Source: Larix kaempferi (taxonomy: Eukaryota > Streptophyta > Pinopsida > Pinales > Pinaceae). From it: DNA of 64,000 nt. The translations under genes and the position numbers were made by a program. The stretch covers positions 4,465,501 to 4,529,500 of the forward strand of contig BSBM01000877.1 of assembly GCA_027924585.1 (NCBI GenBank), in the 5' to 3' direction. The first letter of the stretch is position 1; the number at the start of each line of letters is the position of its first letter. Below, in pieces: positions 35,701 through 47,808 of the stretch. Below the pieces are notes generated by a model that saw only the letters and a list, made by a program, of their open reading frames with translations, searched no databases and was not told where the DNA came from.

Positions 35701-36085
35701 TGCATTCCTGGTGTTTCAATACTTGATAGTGAATGATATGAAATATGATTATGATTTTTGAGCAGCAATACTGATGAGTCTGCTTATCCTTCTTGTGCTA
35801 TCAGCTTACACAGATGCAATTGGTGTTGCACGTAAGAAGCAAAGTGAAGAAAGGGTGCTCAAGAGGACTGTATGGGCAGTGGTAACCTTTCTACGCTCAC
35901 ACTAAAGGACACTAGAAGGGGTGGATAGGCCCGAGGAGCTGTGTTGCAGAAAAGGGGTATCATCCTTGTGTAGTGTGAGTGGGTATTGTGGGGCCATGCT
36001 AGCCTGCAGTCAAGTGAGTCGCCTATGGAGTTCCTGGAGGGAACCACCGGTTGCATAAGAGAAGGATCCACATAATCATACTATG
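32704..36085. other. non-coding interior of element C
   Basis: About 3.4 kb with no family motif in any frame. It carries many short ATG-bearing frames below 100 residues. Confidence 0.6.
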
Positions 36086-36096
36086 TTGTTCATATT

Positions 36097-36625
36097 GCCT
36101 GATAAACCCAGTCGGTGTACTAGCTTGGCAATGGTTGTGGTATGCATGATAAACCCAGTCGGTGTACTGGCTTGGCATTGGTTATTTGGGTGTTGTGGCG
36201 AATGGTTGTTGGATGCCTGATAAAACCAGTCGGTGTACTGGCTTGGCATTGGTTATTTGCATGTTGTGGAGGTATTGGTTATTTGGGTGTTATTTCCTGA
36301 CAAACCCAGTCGGAGAACTGGCTTGGAAATGGTTAGTGTATGCTTGATAAACCCAGTCGGCGTACTGGCTTAGCATACTGATTTTGAAATGCTTGATAAA
36401 CCCAGTCGGTGTACTGGCTTAGCATACTGATTTTGAAATGCTTGATAAACCCAGTCGGCATACTGGCTTAGCATACTGATTTTGAAATGCTTGATAAACC
36501 CAGTCGGCGTACTGGCTTAGCATACTGATTTTAAAATGCTTGATAAACCCAGTCGGCGTACTGGCTTAGCATACTGATTTTAGGGATGCCTGATAAACCC
36601 AGTCGGCGTACTGGCTTGGCATTGC
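36097..36625. repeat. 49-bp hairpin-forming tandem repeats in element C
   Basis: About ten copies of GATAAACCCAGTCGG. Spacing is 49-50 bp from 36351 on (36351, 36400, 36450, 36499, 36548, 36598) and irregular before that. Each unit can fold as CCAGT-CGGCGT-ACTGG. Related, more diverged words recur to about 37110. Confidence 0.9.
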
Positions 36626-36883
36626 CTATTCGAATGATGTTGTGGAGCAGCATGTGTGCTGACCAAGCATCCACCCCACAGGTGATCCAAGGCTTGTAAA
36701 GTAGAGAAGGAAACCTGTGGAGTAGCGAGGAAAATGCACAATACAGATAAGTATTCATTTTCATTTATTTCTTATTTGGAATAATGAAGACTTCAGGTAT
36801 AAGTCTTATGACAACCAAGCTAATACACTGTTGTTTCTTTGTTGGAAACCTTAGCCATTACAGGAAGCAAGGACCCTAAAAGA

Positions 36884-36995
36884 GCTATAAATGCTTGGTA
36901 AAGCCAGAGAGTAACTGGTTGGAGATATAAATGCTTGGTAAAGCCAGAGAGTAACTGGTTGGAGCTATAAAATTCTTGGTAAATTCAGAGAATAG
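36884..36995. repeat. 41-bp tandem repeat in element C
   Basis: Three units of TATAAATGCTTGGTAAAGCC plus AGAGAGTAACTGGTTGGAG; the third is diverged. Confidence 0.8.
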
Positions 36996-38266
36996 TTGGT
37001 GGGAACAGTAACCACTCGATGTTGTGGAGCAGCTGGCGTGCTGGCCAAACATTCCCTTAAACAATTGATAAAACCAGTCAGCGTACTGGCTTGGCATTGC
37101 CTATTTGAATGGTTGTGGAGTAGCCTGCGTGCTGGCCCAACATTCATTGTTGTATCCACGGGAAATCCAATGCTTGGAAAGTGAAGAAGGATCCTGTGGG
37201 ATAAAGTGAAGACATCCTGTAAAGATAAGTATTTGGTTATCTTGTAACTCTTGCTTATGAATATACATGTGTATATGATTTAATTATGATTTCTTAAATT
37301 CTCATTTGGAGATAAACCCTATGAAAATACACTAAACATGTGCATTGACTCAATGTTTGAGTGTAGGTATTGCTGGAAGCAAGGACTATGAAAGCATCTG
37401 GAGGATGCATGTGGACATGTGACCATCCTAAAGAGAGCTCAGTATGAGCGGTAATGAAAGATGGTGCTAGTGGAACTATGTGGGTCCTAGCAGCCAAAGG
37501 TTCTGTAAGCGACAATGGGGAAGGGTTCCCTGGTTGAAAGCCATTAGACAGACCTTAGACACTAAAGTGTCATAGCCAAGAAAGGGAAAGTCAAGCATTC
37601 ACATTGAAGTGAAAGAGGCCAAGGAGCATGGAACCACCAGTGATGGTGTGGCTCCGGATTGGAACAAGACTAAGAGGGGGAAAACTCTTACTCATCTCTT
37701 TCTTTTGACTGATGCATCTTAGAAACAAAGGATTGTTGAGTGCATGTCATAAATGAAAACAAATTGTGTTTCATTGCTTGAAATGAATTGTGAATGCTGA
37801 AATAGTTATTTTCTTGTGAAAGGATGAACATGAATGAGGTCATGTGTGTGTGGGAAAGCATGAAATGTGTGGAAGTCTCATGAGTAAAGCATGGACGTTC
37901 CAAGTCAATTAGGAAAATAATTGACTAATTTTATTATTGTGTTATGCTTGTCCTAATAGGAATTGCCATGATAAGTCTCACAGATAGTTGCCGGGACAAC
38001 AAGAAAGATGGCATCAATGAAATTCCAGACTTGTAGATCAGCTGGAAGATAAACAAACGAAAGGGATTGTTGTGGAGTGATGCCCATCTGCAGAACTAGA
38101 GGATCAAGCCAGCAAGAGCAGCTTGTGGAAGCCAAAGGACTTGGTCCTGAAAGTTCAAGTAAAGAGATGAAATGTAGGACAGACCTGCCACCAGTTGTGA
38201 ATTTTGGACATGTGTAAAGTGGGTATATAATCTGAAGTGTTGGAACACCGAGGACGGTGTTATTCC

Positions 38267-38279
38267 AAGGGGAGGGGAA
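38267..38279 (+). other. polypurine tract of element C
   Basis: AAGGGGAGGGGAA directly before the 3' LTR. Confidence 0.9.
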
Positions 38280-39623
38280 TGTAATGTCCCCAGCTTGACC
38301 CTATTGCATTAATATTGTAAATGATGTAAATATTGTTATTTAGTCATGGTGAGGAGCTCAAGGCCAAGGCCCCGCCATTGATTTATCGTTCTATGTATCG
38401 GCAATTAGAATAGATGCATGGAGTTCTTGTGCTAGTGGTGCACAATGTAAAATTAGACATCATGTAAATATGCAATTTTAATGAAAAACCCACGACCAGC
38501 TACGCAATGCAACAAAGAGATGGGGGCATGATCTTTACAAGGAATAGGGAGGGAAAATAACCAAACCCTTGAGCCATGGTGTTAAGCCATTTCATTGAAG
38601 AAACCCATGAACTCTCAACTACCCATTTGGTCTCATGCACCCAATCATTTAATTCTTCCAAGAGTTGGTTGAGGCAGTTAATTCCTTGGGAATGAATAAG
38701 TATGGCAGCCATTTTCGTGTATGGGCAAGCCATCAACCTGGAAATTCATGTTTTTGTCTCCTTGGGCAAGAAAACGCCCACAAAATGGTGCCCAAAGACA
38801 TTCTGAACAGACAGTCTTCACTCATTCACGCAGTGGGAGCTAGTTGGGTCTTTCCCTACACGTTTTGCATCCAAATCCTACATTTTTCCATGCCTGGAAG
38901 TTCATTTTTGCATATACAGTAGCTTGGGAAAGAAGGCCCACAATTTGGGGACTGTATGGAGGTCGTTTTTGCCCCGAATGTCCAAGGACGTTTTTCTAAA
39001 AACGGATTTGGCTTACCTGGGTTGTTCCCCAACTTCCCATTTCGTTTTTGTGGGTTCCCACGTTTTTCTGAGTTAGTTGAAACCCCATATCATGCATTCC
39101 ACTGTGGAAAACGTTTTTCTCATGCCCAACACTTATGCTTTTGATGTTATATGCATCCATCTCTTATCAGCCTGAGAAACCCAATTGTTGATTTGCTTGC
39201 CTAATTCTGACATACCTTTGGCTATGTGAGAGCCTGTTTTCCCCTTTTCCTTGTGGAGATCATGCCCAGCTCGGGGGTGGCAGTGGTGCTGAGAGATCAA
39301 GGAGCACACTGGCCTACGGTTGGGTGGAACATTGCAGAAGCATAGCTGGTTGCTCAGGGGTTACTTGATTTAAGATAAGTATTAGCATTTGCAAATTTGA
39401 TATTGCTTAAATTGATGATATGGCATAAAAATCGGGAATGTATGATGGATGTGTGTTAATTCTGCACATGATTTACTTCTGTTGTGTTTGCTTAGATTGT
39501 ACATATGCATGCCTATCTTTTTATATATGTGGATCTTTCATTTAGTAAGCATCGGGGCCAATTGCCCGGTTTTAGCACAATGATCCTCCCTATCATGCTG
39601 GTATGATAGGAGGGGACATTACA
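38280..39623 (+). repeat. 3' LTR of element C
   Basis: 1344 bp, colinear with the 5' LTR without net length change. Same TGTAATGTCCCC...GGGGACATTACA ends. Confidence 0.95.
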
Positions 39624-41174
39624 GACACTTGGGCTAGATTCCCTAGCTCTATGACAACGATGATGAAGATGCTATGACACATATGACACAAATCAGACTT
39701 GAAGGCTGACATATGACATATATGACATGTCAGGGCTAAAAATAGACTCCAAGAGGGCGCTCAAGGGTGTTAGGGTAGCTAAGATGCTTCCACATGTGAT
39801 TTGGTGGAAGTGGGAGACTAGGAATTGTTGTACAAGTGGTGTTCTTTGGAATCTCTTCCCAACTTGAGTTGGCATGAGTCTCTTGGAAGGAATTCGACCC
39901 ATGGAGGAAATTAGAAGTTTATAAATGTCAATAACAAATAATGAAACCAGATTTTGATCATTTGTATAATTTGCAATTGCATTTGTGTAGAGGGAGACCT
40001 GGTGGATTACTAGTTTCTTGCCTTAGCAAATTTCGAGGGTAAAAGATTCCCATCCAAGTTGGTAATTGGAAAGGCCATTCAGACCTTTCATTTGGAGCTT
40101 TAATGGAGTCTTTATTTGCAGGTGTAATCTACATGGTAGCTCATGGTTTCTTCTATTGCAGCACATTCTCTCAACCATTTCCAGTTTTGATGGCATATTC
40201 TTGATCCTTGAGGGAGGGCGTTTTTGGTGAGATATTGTACTCTTTGGGGGAGATTATCATGCCCCATTTCTTTTTTAATATGAATTAAATACTCTGTTTT
40301 TAATCTCCAAAAAGTTTCAGGTCAAAATTCCAAGTAGAAATGTATAAATCTCATTTTTAATGGAAGAACAATGCCATTTCCCCACTACCTTGTTGTGAAC
40401 CAATGTATTGATGATGATTTCGAATGAATGGATGATTCTCTGATGCATTTGTGATTAATGGACTGCCATGGATGTATTTTACAATTTTCATGTACTTTAC
40501 TTGAGCATTTGATGTATTTTTACTTAGTTTAATTGCATTGGGAGAAGAAATAGTGCCATTTCCCCAAGGGTCGAATTGGTGATTTTTGCAGTTGAATGGG
40601 AGAGGGTTGGAACAGATATAATAATCAATTAATGGTGAAAATGATACCTTAATAACATCCTTAATACATTCCATACCTCTATTCAGAAATTTGAGTGGGT
40701 TTGGAGGCATTTGGGAAGCCATTTTCAGTACTAACCCCAGGGGGATTTAAACCCCAAATTACTAGTAAAATTGCATACTTGGTCCAGAATCTTAAGAGAG
40801 TTTGAAGAGGTATTTTGGTGGTCATATATCATCTTTTAACATCATATTCAAGTACTAATATCATTCATACACCTTCCTTGAATATTTGAAGGCATTTGGA
40901 GTCAATTCGAGACCTAGAGACCAATACTAGTCAAAGGGAAATTACTAGTAAAGTTGCCTACATTGGCCAGAATTGAAAGAGGATTTGTAGAAGTATTTTA
41001 AAGGTCCACAAGCATCCATGAAATACATATTTATTTTCTAACATCATCCATATACCTTCTCAGAAAATTTGGGAGCAATTGGAGCAATTTGGGGACCTAG
41101 AGCTCAAAACTAGTCAAAGGTCAAACTAGGGAAAAAAGTGAAAAATTGTCATTTTAATAAAATTCCTAACAAGG
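39624..41174 (-). other. unassigned sequence ending in an LTR-like terminus
   Basis: No gene supported; the 121-residue minus-strand frame at 40357-40722 has no recognised motif. Read on the minus strand from 41174 the sequence starts TGTAATGTCCC, the same terminus as element C's LTR, so 41174 may be the 5' edge of another LTR-type insertion into element D. Its other edge was not found. Confidence 0.45.
40640..41125. repeat. 183-bp degenerate tandem repeats
   Basis: ATTACTAGTAAARTTGC occurs at 40758 and 40941, with a diverged start near 41119. Units share TTTGGAGGCATTTGG-like, CATATACCTTC-like and CAGAAT words. Confidence 0.75.
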
Positions 41175-42275
41175 GACATTACATCCAGTCACAACTAAAC
41201 TCATGGAAATATGCTCAAGCTATCATATCAATGTATGGAAATAGATTCAGGAAGGGACAGCTGGCACCAAGTATTTCTTTCCTTCATAGGTTCAACGAGC
41301 TGTTGCACCTGTGTTCTTTCAAGGCTCTGAACTATCTTTATCAAATCAATACATGTTAGGGAAAATCAAAAGATAAATTTCATAACCATAAACAATATTA
41401 AGCATTTATGAAATAAAGCAATAATAAGTTATACCTGTGAAGATCCATGCTTAACTTGGAAAGATAACGGCCTAGTTCATAGGAAAATGAGGTAAGACAA
41501 GGGAAAAAGGTGTTGATAAGTATAGGAAAAAAGGTCTATTTTGGGACCCAACAGCCCCCACCTCCATGGCAGGCCATAATCTCAGACCAAAATACCATAT
41601 GAGTATCCCTCAAATCTAATTCATCAATCTATACCTTAGGTCGTAACAATGGAATCCGCTCCAAGAAGAACGAGACCACTATCGATCCATAACTAAACTG
41701 TTTCATCTCACCTCTACGACATCTAGTGAGCTGATCTCTGAGAGTCACGAAGATCCCCTCGCACCAGTTGAACACAGTAGGGGTCATGCAGTCCACAAAA
41801 TATAACATACGTGCCTTGGTAGCCTGATGAGGATCTATGCTCCCCTCCACCCTCTCTATAGTGAAGAGAACTGTGCGCAATGGTCAATCCCTCACACTCT
41901 TGATGGGAATTTTCCCAGCAAGCATATGAGTACCAGGGGTACAAAATTGAGCTACTAGGCTCTACGTGGATTGGTCACTGCCTCATGGCCCTGATAATGA
42001 TACTGGGTCACCCCGCCTGGACAACCCCGTCAAGAAATAGATGTCCTCGACATCTATGGTCAGATTATGAACACTAACTTGGAAGTGTTGTTGGTCTCAG
42101 TCCCACCATCTGATCAAGTGATCCAACAATGGTACTTGGGCTCTCATGCCCTGGATGTGAAATAATTTCAACAATCCACATTTTTGAAGCGCATTCATGG
42201 AATGAGGATCATTTTCCGCTTGGGCATCCTCCATCTCATGTTCTCTTTCCTTCCACTAAACCATTTTAGCAACCC
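41175..42275 (-). pseudogene. antisense PMD gene of element D
   Basis: Minus-strand PMD reading in exon 1 (about 42275-41435): WKEREHEMED, CGLLKLFHIQGMRAQ, VEDIYFLTGL (YFLTGL at 42039-42022), then RMLYFVDCMTPTVFNW, FFLERIPLLRP and MACHGGGG, each matching A. Stops interrupt it at several places. A donor TCACAG|GTAT lies at 41435/41434. An acceptor-like ATAAAG at 41336 would give a 99-bp intron, near the sizes in A (108) and B (92), but with an altered phase. A short exon 2 stops at 41175. It overlaps the domain parts kept in B, so it belongs to another element. Confidence 0.75.
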
Positions 42276-42740
42276 AAACATGTCTAAACAACATTCAAAC
42301 ATGTATTAGAACCTTGCTGTAGCTTTGGGATTGGATATTTTGAGCTTATTTTTTAGTTTTTTGGGTCGAATTGCGCTAACACACTCCGTCATTTCACATA
42401 GTGCGTGGACGAAACACTCTACCCATACATGAAGTGTGTCAGAGGGCCCTAGACGCACTTCTCGTAAGGGGAAAGTGCATCGCCCAAATGGCATGCAATT
42501 CCCCCATTATACAAGCTAAACATCCGAAAAAATGGAAATTAAATGCAAATCTAATCCACTACAAATGAAGAGGATAAAGTTTAGGCCTACCTGACACTGA
42601 CGGTGTCGAAAATGGCTGGCTGAAACTCCCACAATCGACACTTGAAAATTGGCTCCAAATGGTGTTTTCACTCCTCCCAATTTGGTAAAAAACAATCGTA
42701 ACTATTTTTTACTATTTGGCCCTTTTTATATCAAAAATTG
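42276..42740 (-). promoter_or_regulatory. leader and putative promoter of antisense PMD gene in element D
   Basis: TATAAAAA on the minus strand at 42723-42730, in GATATAAAAAGGG context, lies about 450 bp before the coding part. Between them is GCGT/ACGCA-rich sequence (42370-42490), similar in type to B's leader at 4885-5076. The layout mirrors element A. Confidence 0.5.
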
Positions 42741-44658
42741 AATGTTATTATTTTGATTTATTCTTTTATGGGTCATTTTTAATATAATTGGTAATATTTT
42801 CACGTATAAACACCTAATTCATCGTTCTGACTTAGTTTTTGGAGTCTACAGGTGCAGTAAAGTGGCATTATAAATTTTTGGCAGCTATTGTAGTCCTTTC
42901 ATGCTTTTTGTCAAGTGTGAACGACTCTTTGAGCGTTTTTATGTTATCATGCCGCTCATTAAAATCAAATATTAATGGCACTGAGCTTACTCTTTTTTCT
43001 TTCTCGTGCTTGTAAAATCATGAGAATAAGTCACCGAGTGGTATTTTATCACTTTTTCAGGCTCGTTAAACTCCCAAGAAAAAGGAACCCCTCGAATTTC
43101 CTCTTTAAGCTCTTTTCAAACTCCCTAAATATGAAAATATCACCAAGCGAACTTGATGCTTTCATGCTTCTAAAAGTATTTGAACGATTGTCTTTCTGGT
43201 GATAGTTTACCCCTTTTTTTGGGCCAAGAGGTACTATTTACGAAAACGGAGCACTCCAGTTGATCATGACTGGAAGAGTTCTCTCTCACGTTGTTTTATC
43301 CTTTTTCAGGTGAGGAGACTAAATTTTACGAAAAATAACCTTTCGAGTCTTCTTTAGTTCTTTTCAGGCTCTCTAAATATGAAATGACATCGAGTTTACC
43401 TTCTTTGGACTCATTAAAACCGGACATTGAAGGGCCCATTTTTGGACGAAACCCTCCTATCTCAGGTTCGTAAATCATTTGGGATTGGACTCATCCGAAG
43501 GATGAGCTATACCTACCATCTGTTACCCTCCTCAAGATCGTTAAAAAAAAAACGAGGTACTCATCAATCATGATGGGGATAAGGAAATAATTTTTGTTTC
43601 ATTGTAATTACGGTAGTACTTAGTCACTCTTGAACATGGCACTCATCTACACATGCATTCAGTACTTGGGTAATATGTTTGTCTTCCAGTCACACTGATT
43701 CCGTGAATCTTGTTACTCCTTTGGGTCATCCAAAGAGTGCTTCCATCATCAGTTGCATTAGGGTTTGGTGTCATTCTCGTCATGTCAATATTGCGAATTC
43801 ATGCCATGCCATGTTCAAGAGAGGTTTGTTCATCGATTCATTATCTACAGTCATTCTACCTTCTATCATGTTAGTCTTGCCTGAGTCAGTCTTAAACATT
43901 ACTCTACTGTCCAATTTACTCCAAAACAAATTTGATCGTGTTTCATGTTGATGATGGGGGATACATCATGGCCCTCCTTCGATGGATTCATCCTTGTCGA
44001 CTTCAACACATCATTCGAGGATTGAATCTAGAAAACAATCAAGTACCTTGGACTTGCATGCCTTAATGGCAGGTTACCTTGCTTTCAACATGAGTTCCAA
44101 TCATTGACTCTTGATTGAAAGATTCCATTGAGTTTTCGACCTCAACTCATTGATTCACACTCAATGGTATGTACTATGACACCTTGGGAATCGTTGATAT
44201 TACTGGTGATCTCCCTCGCGCTTGTTAACAGTATACACCAATGATCTGTAATGAAGTGGTTTCTACCATGTTCAACCTCAAGACATTGTAATCACATGGT
44301 TAGAATTGTATCATTGCAGGTTCAGCTTGAAGACCCTGGGTTAACTCATATATCTTTCCCAGGTTGCGATGGAGATTTTTTGAGTCATATTACATGGATA
44401 CACTTTTGTATTGGTCGTGGTTGTGTTATCATCTCACCATGGATCTACGCTTGTGTCTAGTAGCCATGATTGTGTTCAGACAGTCTCGACCACCATGGAT
44501 CTGCAATGTATTGGTCGGCAACCATGTTATGATTCATGTGAGATGCATATCTCAGAGTCAGTTGTAATGTAGTAGTATCTCCAAACCGATGGTTCTTACC
44601 TCCAACCCGTCATATTACAAAGCATTTCACATGTTCTGTTTTTACCAGCTTCATGCTT
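42741..44658 (+). other. 3' region of element D
   Basis: No gene supported. Similar in order to A's 3' region: TTTACCCCTTTTTTTGGGCC at about 43208, then TTTACGAAAACGGAGCACTC, then the hairpin CCAGT...ACTGG at 43256-43273 and GAAGAGTTCTC. The open frame at 43679-43951 has no motif. Confidence 0.6.
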
Positions 44659-44670
44659 TGGGGGGAATTC
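44659..44670 (+). other. polypurine tract of element D
   Basis: TGGGGGGAATTC directly before the LTR start, aligned with AGGGGGCAATC in A and AGGGGGAAATC in F. Confidence 0.7.
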
Positions 44671-45560
44671 TATTACACCAAAATATCATCATCATGAGTC
44701 ATGTATCAGCTCCATGCCTTAATCCCTGAAGTCCATTGGATAAAACATCAAGAGAAAGTTTGTTGTCCTTCCCTTTCCATATTTTGTTGTCACCCCGACG
44801 CACCCTACATTCTATCAAGGAGCATCGAACCCTATGTGACACATGCTGCAACTTAGCAGAGTGCGTCGGTGACGCAGGTTACCTTTTTACAAGGTGTGGT
44901 GATCCATTTCTAACGCAGGTTGTCTTCATACAAAGTGCGTTAGAGTTGGTTAAATTGGATAAAATGAAGCTTCGAGCGGATTCTCGAAGCTTGGTGATGT
45001 GGATGCTTATCACTAGAAGCTTGGAAAGGTGGCTCTCGATCCCCTAACCTAGTGGGATGATCCCTTAAGCCTCTCCCCTAAATCCTCAACCTATTCTATC
45101 CCTTTAGCCTTATAAATATGAACACCCTCTCCATTCTGAAGGGAGGAAGGATAGTATACTCTTATGTTGGTGAAATTTCTCTAGGTGATCCTACACATTC
45201 TTTAGGAGGCTAACCATTCATTCTTGGAGGCTAGGATTGTTGGATGGAAGTTACGACATTAAGGCTTGGGTTGTAACATTCTCTCCCTATGTACTTCTCT
45301 TCATTACATTTAATACAAGTTCTTTCCATAAATGTTATTGTGTTAATGATATTTAGGATTTTCTTCCTAAACTGTTAATCTAGATCAATTCATGTTTATA
45401 CGCTTTTATCGCTTGCTTGTTTCCACATGCTTAATAAGGTTTTGCATCTAAAGATATGAAGACTTGGATCTTGGATCAACAAGGAGAAAAGGACTGTAGA
45501 TTTGAGGTAAGCCATCTATCCATCTACCCTACATTTCTATTGATCTAGGAAATCACTCGT
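44671..45560 (+). repeat. LTR shared by elements D and H (right edge approximate)
   Basis: Starts TATTACACCAAAA where A and F have TGTTAACACC, after a purine tract. GACGCACCCTAC/GTGCGTTAG-rich sequence lies in the U3 part (44794-44953). TATAAATAT is at 45111 and a donor-like TTTGAG|GTAAGC at 45506/45507. It is followed by H leader sequence, not by flanking DNA. No primer site was found, so the right edge is a guess. Confidence 0.55.
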
Positions 45561-46339
45561 ATTGTGTATCTATTTGTTCTAGATCCATTTGGACTAGGGA
45601 GATCTATTTGAGATAATTGGTAGTGTGTTACTTTGAGTTTCAGTTTTGTTCTCAACTTGAAAAAAGCATAAAAGGTTGGTTCATTTTATAAGTTAGTGTT
45701 GGTAGAATACTTTGCAAGTGGATTAAAGGATTTAGGAGTGCTTTGCATCAAAAAACAAGAAATTTTCTTTTGCATAGCTAGTTGTTTGAGTAGTTGCATG
45801 CTTAGGTTTTAAGTTTGATTTTTCACATTAGACTTTAAATTTTTACCTTTTGCATTTGAAAAGACCAAAATTTGCATTAGACACAAAATTTTTGCATATG
45901 CATCTTGAATCATCTCGTTAGGACTTGCACTGGAAAGAAATTGAGATTGAAAAGTGCATATTTGTGGTGATTAAAGGGCTTCATATTTCAGTTAAAGAAT
46001 ATATTTCTTTAGTTGCACTTGTTTTGCTTCTTTTTTAAAATTCTGAAAGTACATTTTAAAGAAAGCAATTAGTAACTTGGATAGGTTTGTAGTTTTTCTT
46101 CTAGTTTAGAAACACACCTAATAGCTTAAGTAGGAATGTGGAGGTAGCGAGTTGTGATTTAACTCCTCCACGATCACTCAGACTTGTCAAAATATAGGTG
46201 TCATTCGTTTAGGGATAATATCCACCTTTGTTGAAGGTGAACCAGGAAGCTCCACTAACACCAGATTCAAGCACAAGTTTGTGCAAGATTGAGTAGAGGA
46301 TATACCCCTCTGATATTCAACTGAGCATCTACCAAGATT
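45561..46339 (+). other. leader of element H, first part
   Basis: No gene. It continues after the solo LTR at 47796 and after element J at 50757, up to the gag frame at about 51419. Confidence 0.5.
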
Positions 46340-46344
46340 GGTGC

Positions 46345-47790
46345 TGTAGTGTCCCTCCTATCCTACAAGGCTATGGAGAGGACACTAATAATAATACTGG
46401 ACATCTAGTCCCATACCTAAACAAATAAGCATTCATACAATTCATAGATGGAGAAATGCAAGTGCATAAACATTTGAATACACAGCAGAATTTGATTCCA
46501 ATATACATCCATCATACATTCCATATGTTCATGCCATTCATCAATTTAAGCAATATCAAATTAGCAAAGGAGAATACTTATCTTAAACCAAGTATCCCTG
46601 AGCAACCAGCTACGCTTCTGCAACGTTCCACCCAACCGTAGGCCAGTGTGCTCCTTAGTCTCTCAGCACCACTGCCACCCCCGAGCTGGGCATGATCTCC
46701 ACAAGGAAAAAGGGGAAAACAGGCTCTCACATAGCCAAGGATACACCAGAATCAGCCAAACCAATCAGCAGTTGGGTTTCTCAGGCTGCTAAGAAAGGGG
46801 CAGAAGTGAATTACTAGGCTAGTGGCTCAACCATTGAGCTATGGATACTTCATTGGGCTCATCAAGCCAAATCTGTCCTCTTCCACTCCTGAATCTCCTG
46901 CTCACAGGTTCAACTAAACAGGGAGGGACATAACAGCCAGAGTTGCAAGTGCTGGGAGTTTTTGCAGAAGGATTCCCAACGATGGGAATTCCACCAGTTC
47001 AGAAAACGTGGGAAAAGCCCAAAACGAAAATTGGAAAATTAGGAAAACAACCCCAGGAGCATAATCGTTTACAGAAAAACGTCCATGGGCATTTTGGGGA
47101 AAAATGACCTCTATAAACCCCCAGAAAATCGTGGTTCTCTTCTCCCAGCCACTATGCTAACCAAAAACGAGTTCCCAGGCATGGAAGAATGCAGAGAATG
47201 GTGAAAACGTGAAGAAAAAACCCCAGTTCGCCCCAGGCTGCATGAGAGAGGAAAGACCGTGGTTCAGAATGGCTTGGGAAGGCAAAAACGTGGGTGATTT
47301 CTTGCCTTGCAAGCCAAAATTCGAATTCCCAGATTGATGGCTTGCCCATACCCGAAATTGGCTGCCATACCTCATCATTCCCAAGGCATTAACTACCTCA
47401 ACCAACTCTGGGAAGAATTTAATGATTGGGGCATAAGCCAAAATGGGTAGTTGGGATCTCATGGGTTTTCTCATTGACACATGGATTGACTCCATTGGCT
47501 CAAGGGTTTGGTTATTTTTCCTCCCTATTCCTTGTAAGATCATGCCCCATCTCTTTGTTGCATTGCATAGCTGGTTGTGGATTTTTCATTAAAATTGCAT
47601 TTTTACATGGTGTCCGAATTTACATTGTGCTTGGCTAGCACAAGAACCATATGCATCTATTCTAATTGTCGATACATAAAACGATAAATCAATGGCGGTG
47701 CCTTGGCCTTGAGCTCCTCACCATGACTAAATAACAATATTTACATCATTTACAATATTAATGCAATAGGGTCAAGATGGGGACATTACA
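46345..47790 (-). mobile_element. solo LTR of element C's family, minus strand
   Basis: 1446 bp with near-perfect GGTGC duplications at 46340-46344 and 47791-47795. Read on the minus strand it starts TGTAATGTCCCCATC, contains CTTGTGGAGATCATGCCCAG and GGCCTACGGTTGGGTGG as in element C, and ends GGACACTACA. It is longer than C's LTR because of extra sequence near 46790-46930. Confidence 0.93.
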
Positions 47791-47808
47791 GGTGCACCTA
47801 TGAGGATT

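Larger units (their letters stand above)
30447..39623 (+). mobile_element. element C: non-coding LTR retrotransposon (LARD type)
   Basis: Two LTRs of exactly 1344 bp flank a 6.5-kb interior with no retroviral domain in any frame. A primer site, purine tract and 5-bp flanks (GACAT before, GACAC after; one mismatch) are present. By eye the LTRs differ at about 45 sites (about 3 percent). The interior is dominated by a 31-bp array near the 5' end and a 49-bp array near the 3' end. Movement would have needed enzymes from another element. It lies within unassigned sequence 29229-41174. Confidence 0.92.

Noticed and set aside
36097-36625. CRISPR-like array
   Set aside because: Regular 49-bp spacing, but spacers are nearly the same as each other and it lies inside a plant LTR element.
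40357-40722. 121-residue minus-strand frame
   Set aside because: No recognised motif, AT-rich, overlaps degenerate repeats, and no second copy was available for comparison.
28790-42275. One PMD gene of element B split by a 12-kb insertion
   Set aside because: The two parts overlap: both contain the region before the intron and an exon 2, so they are separate copies.
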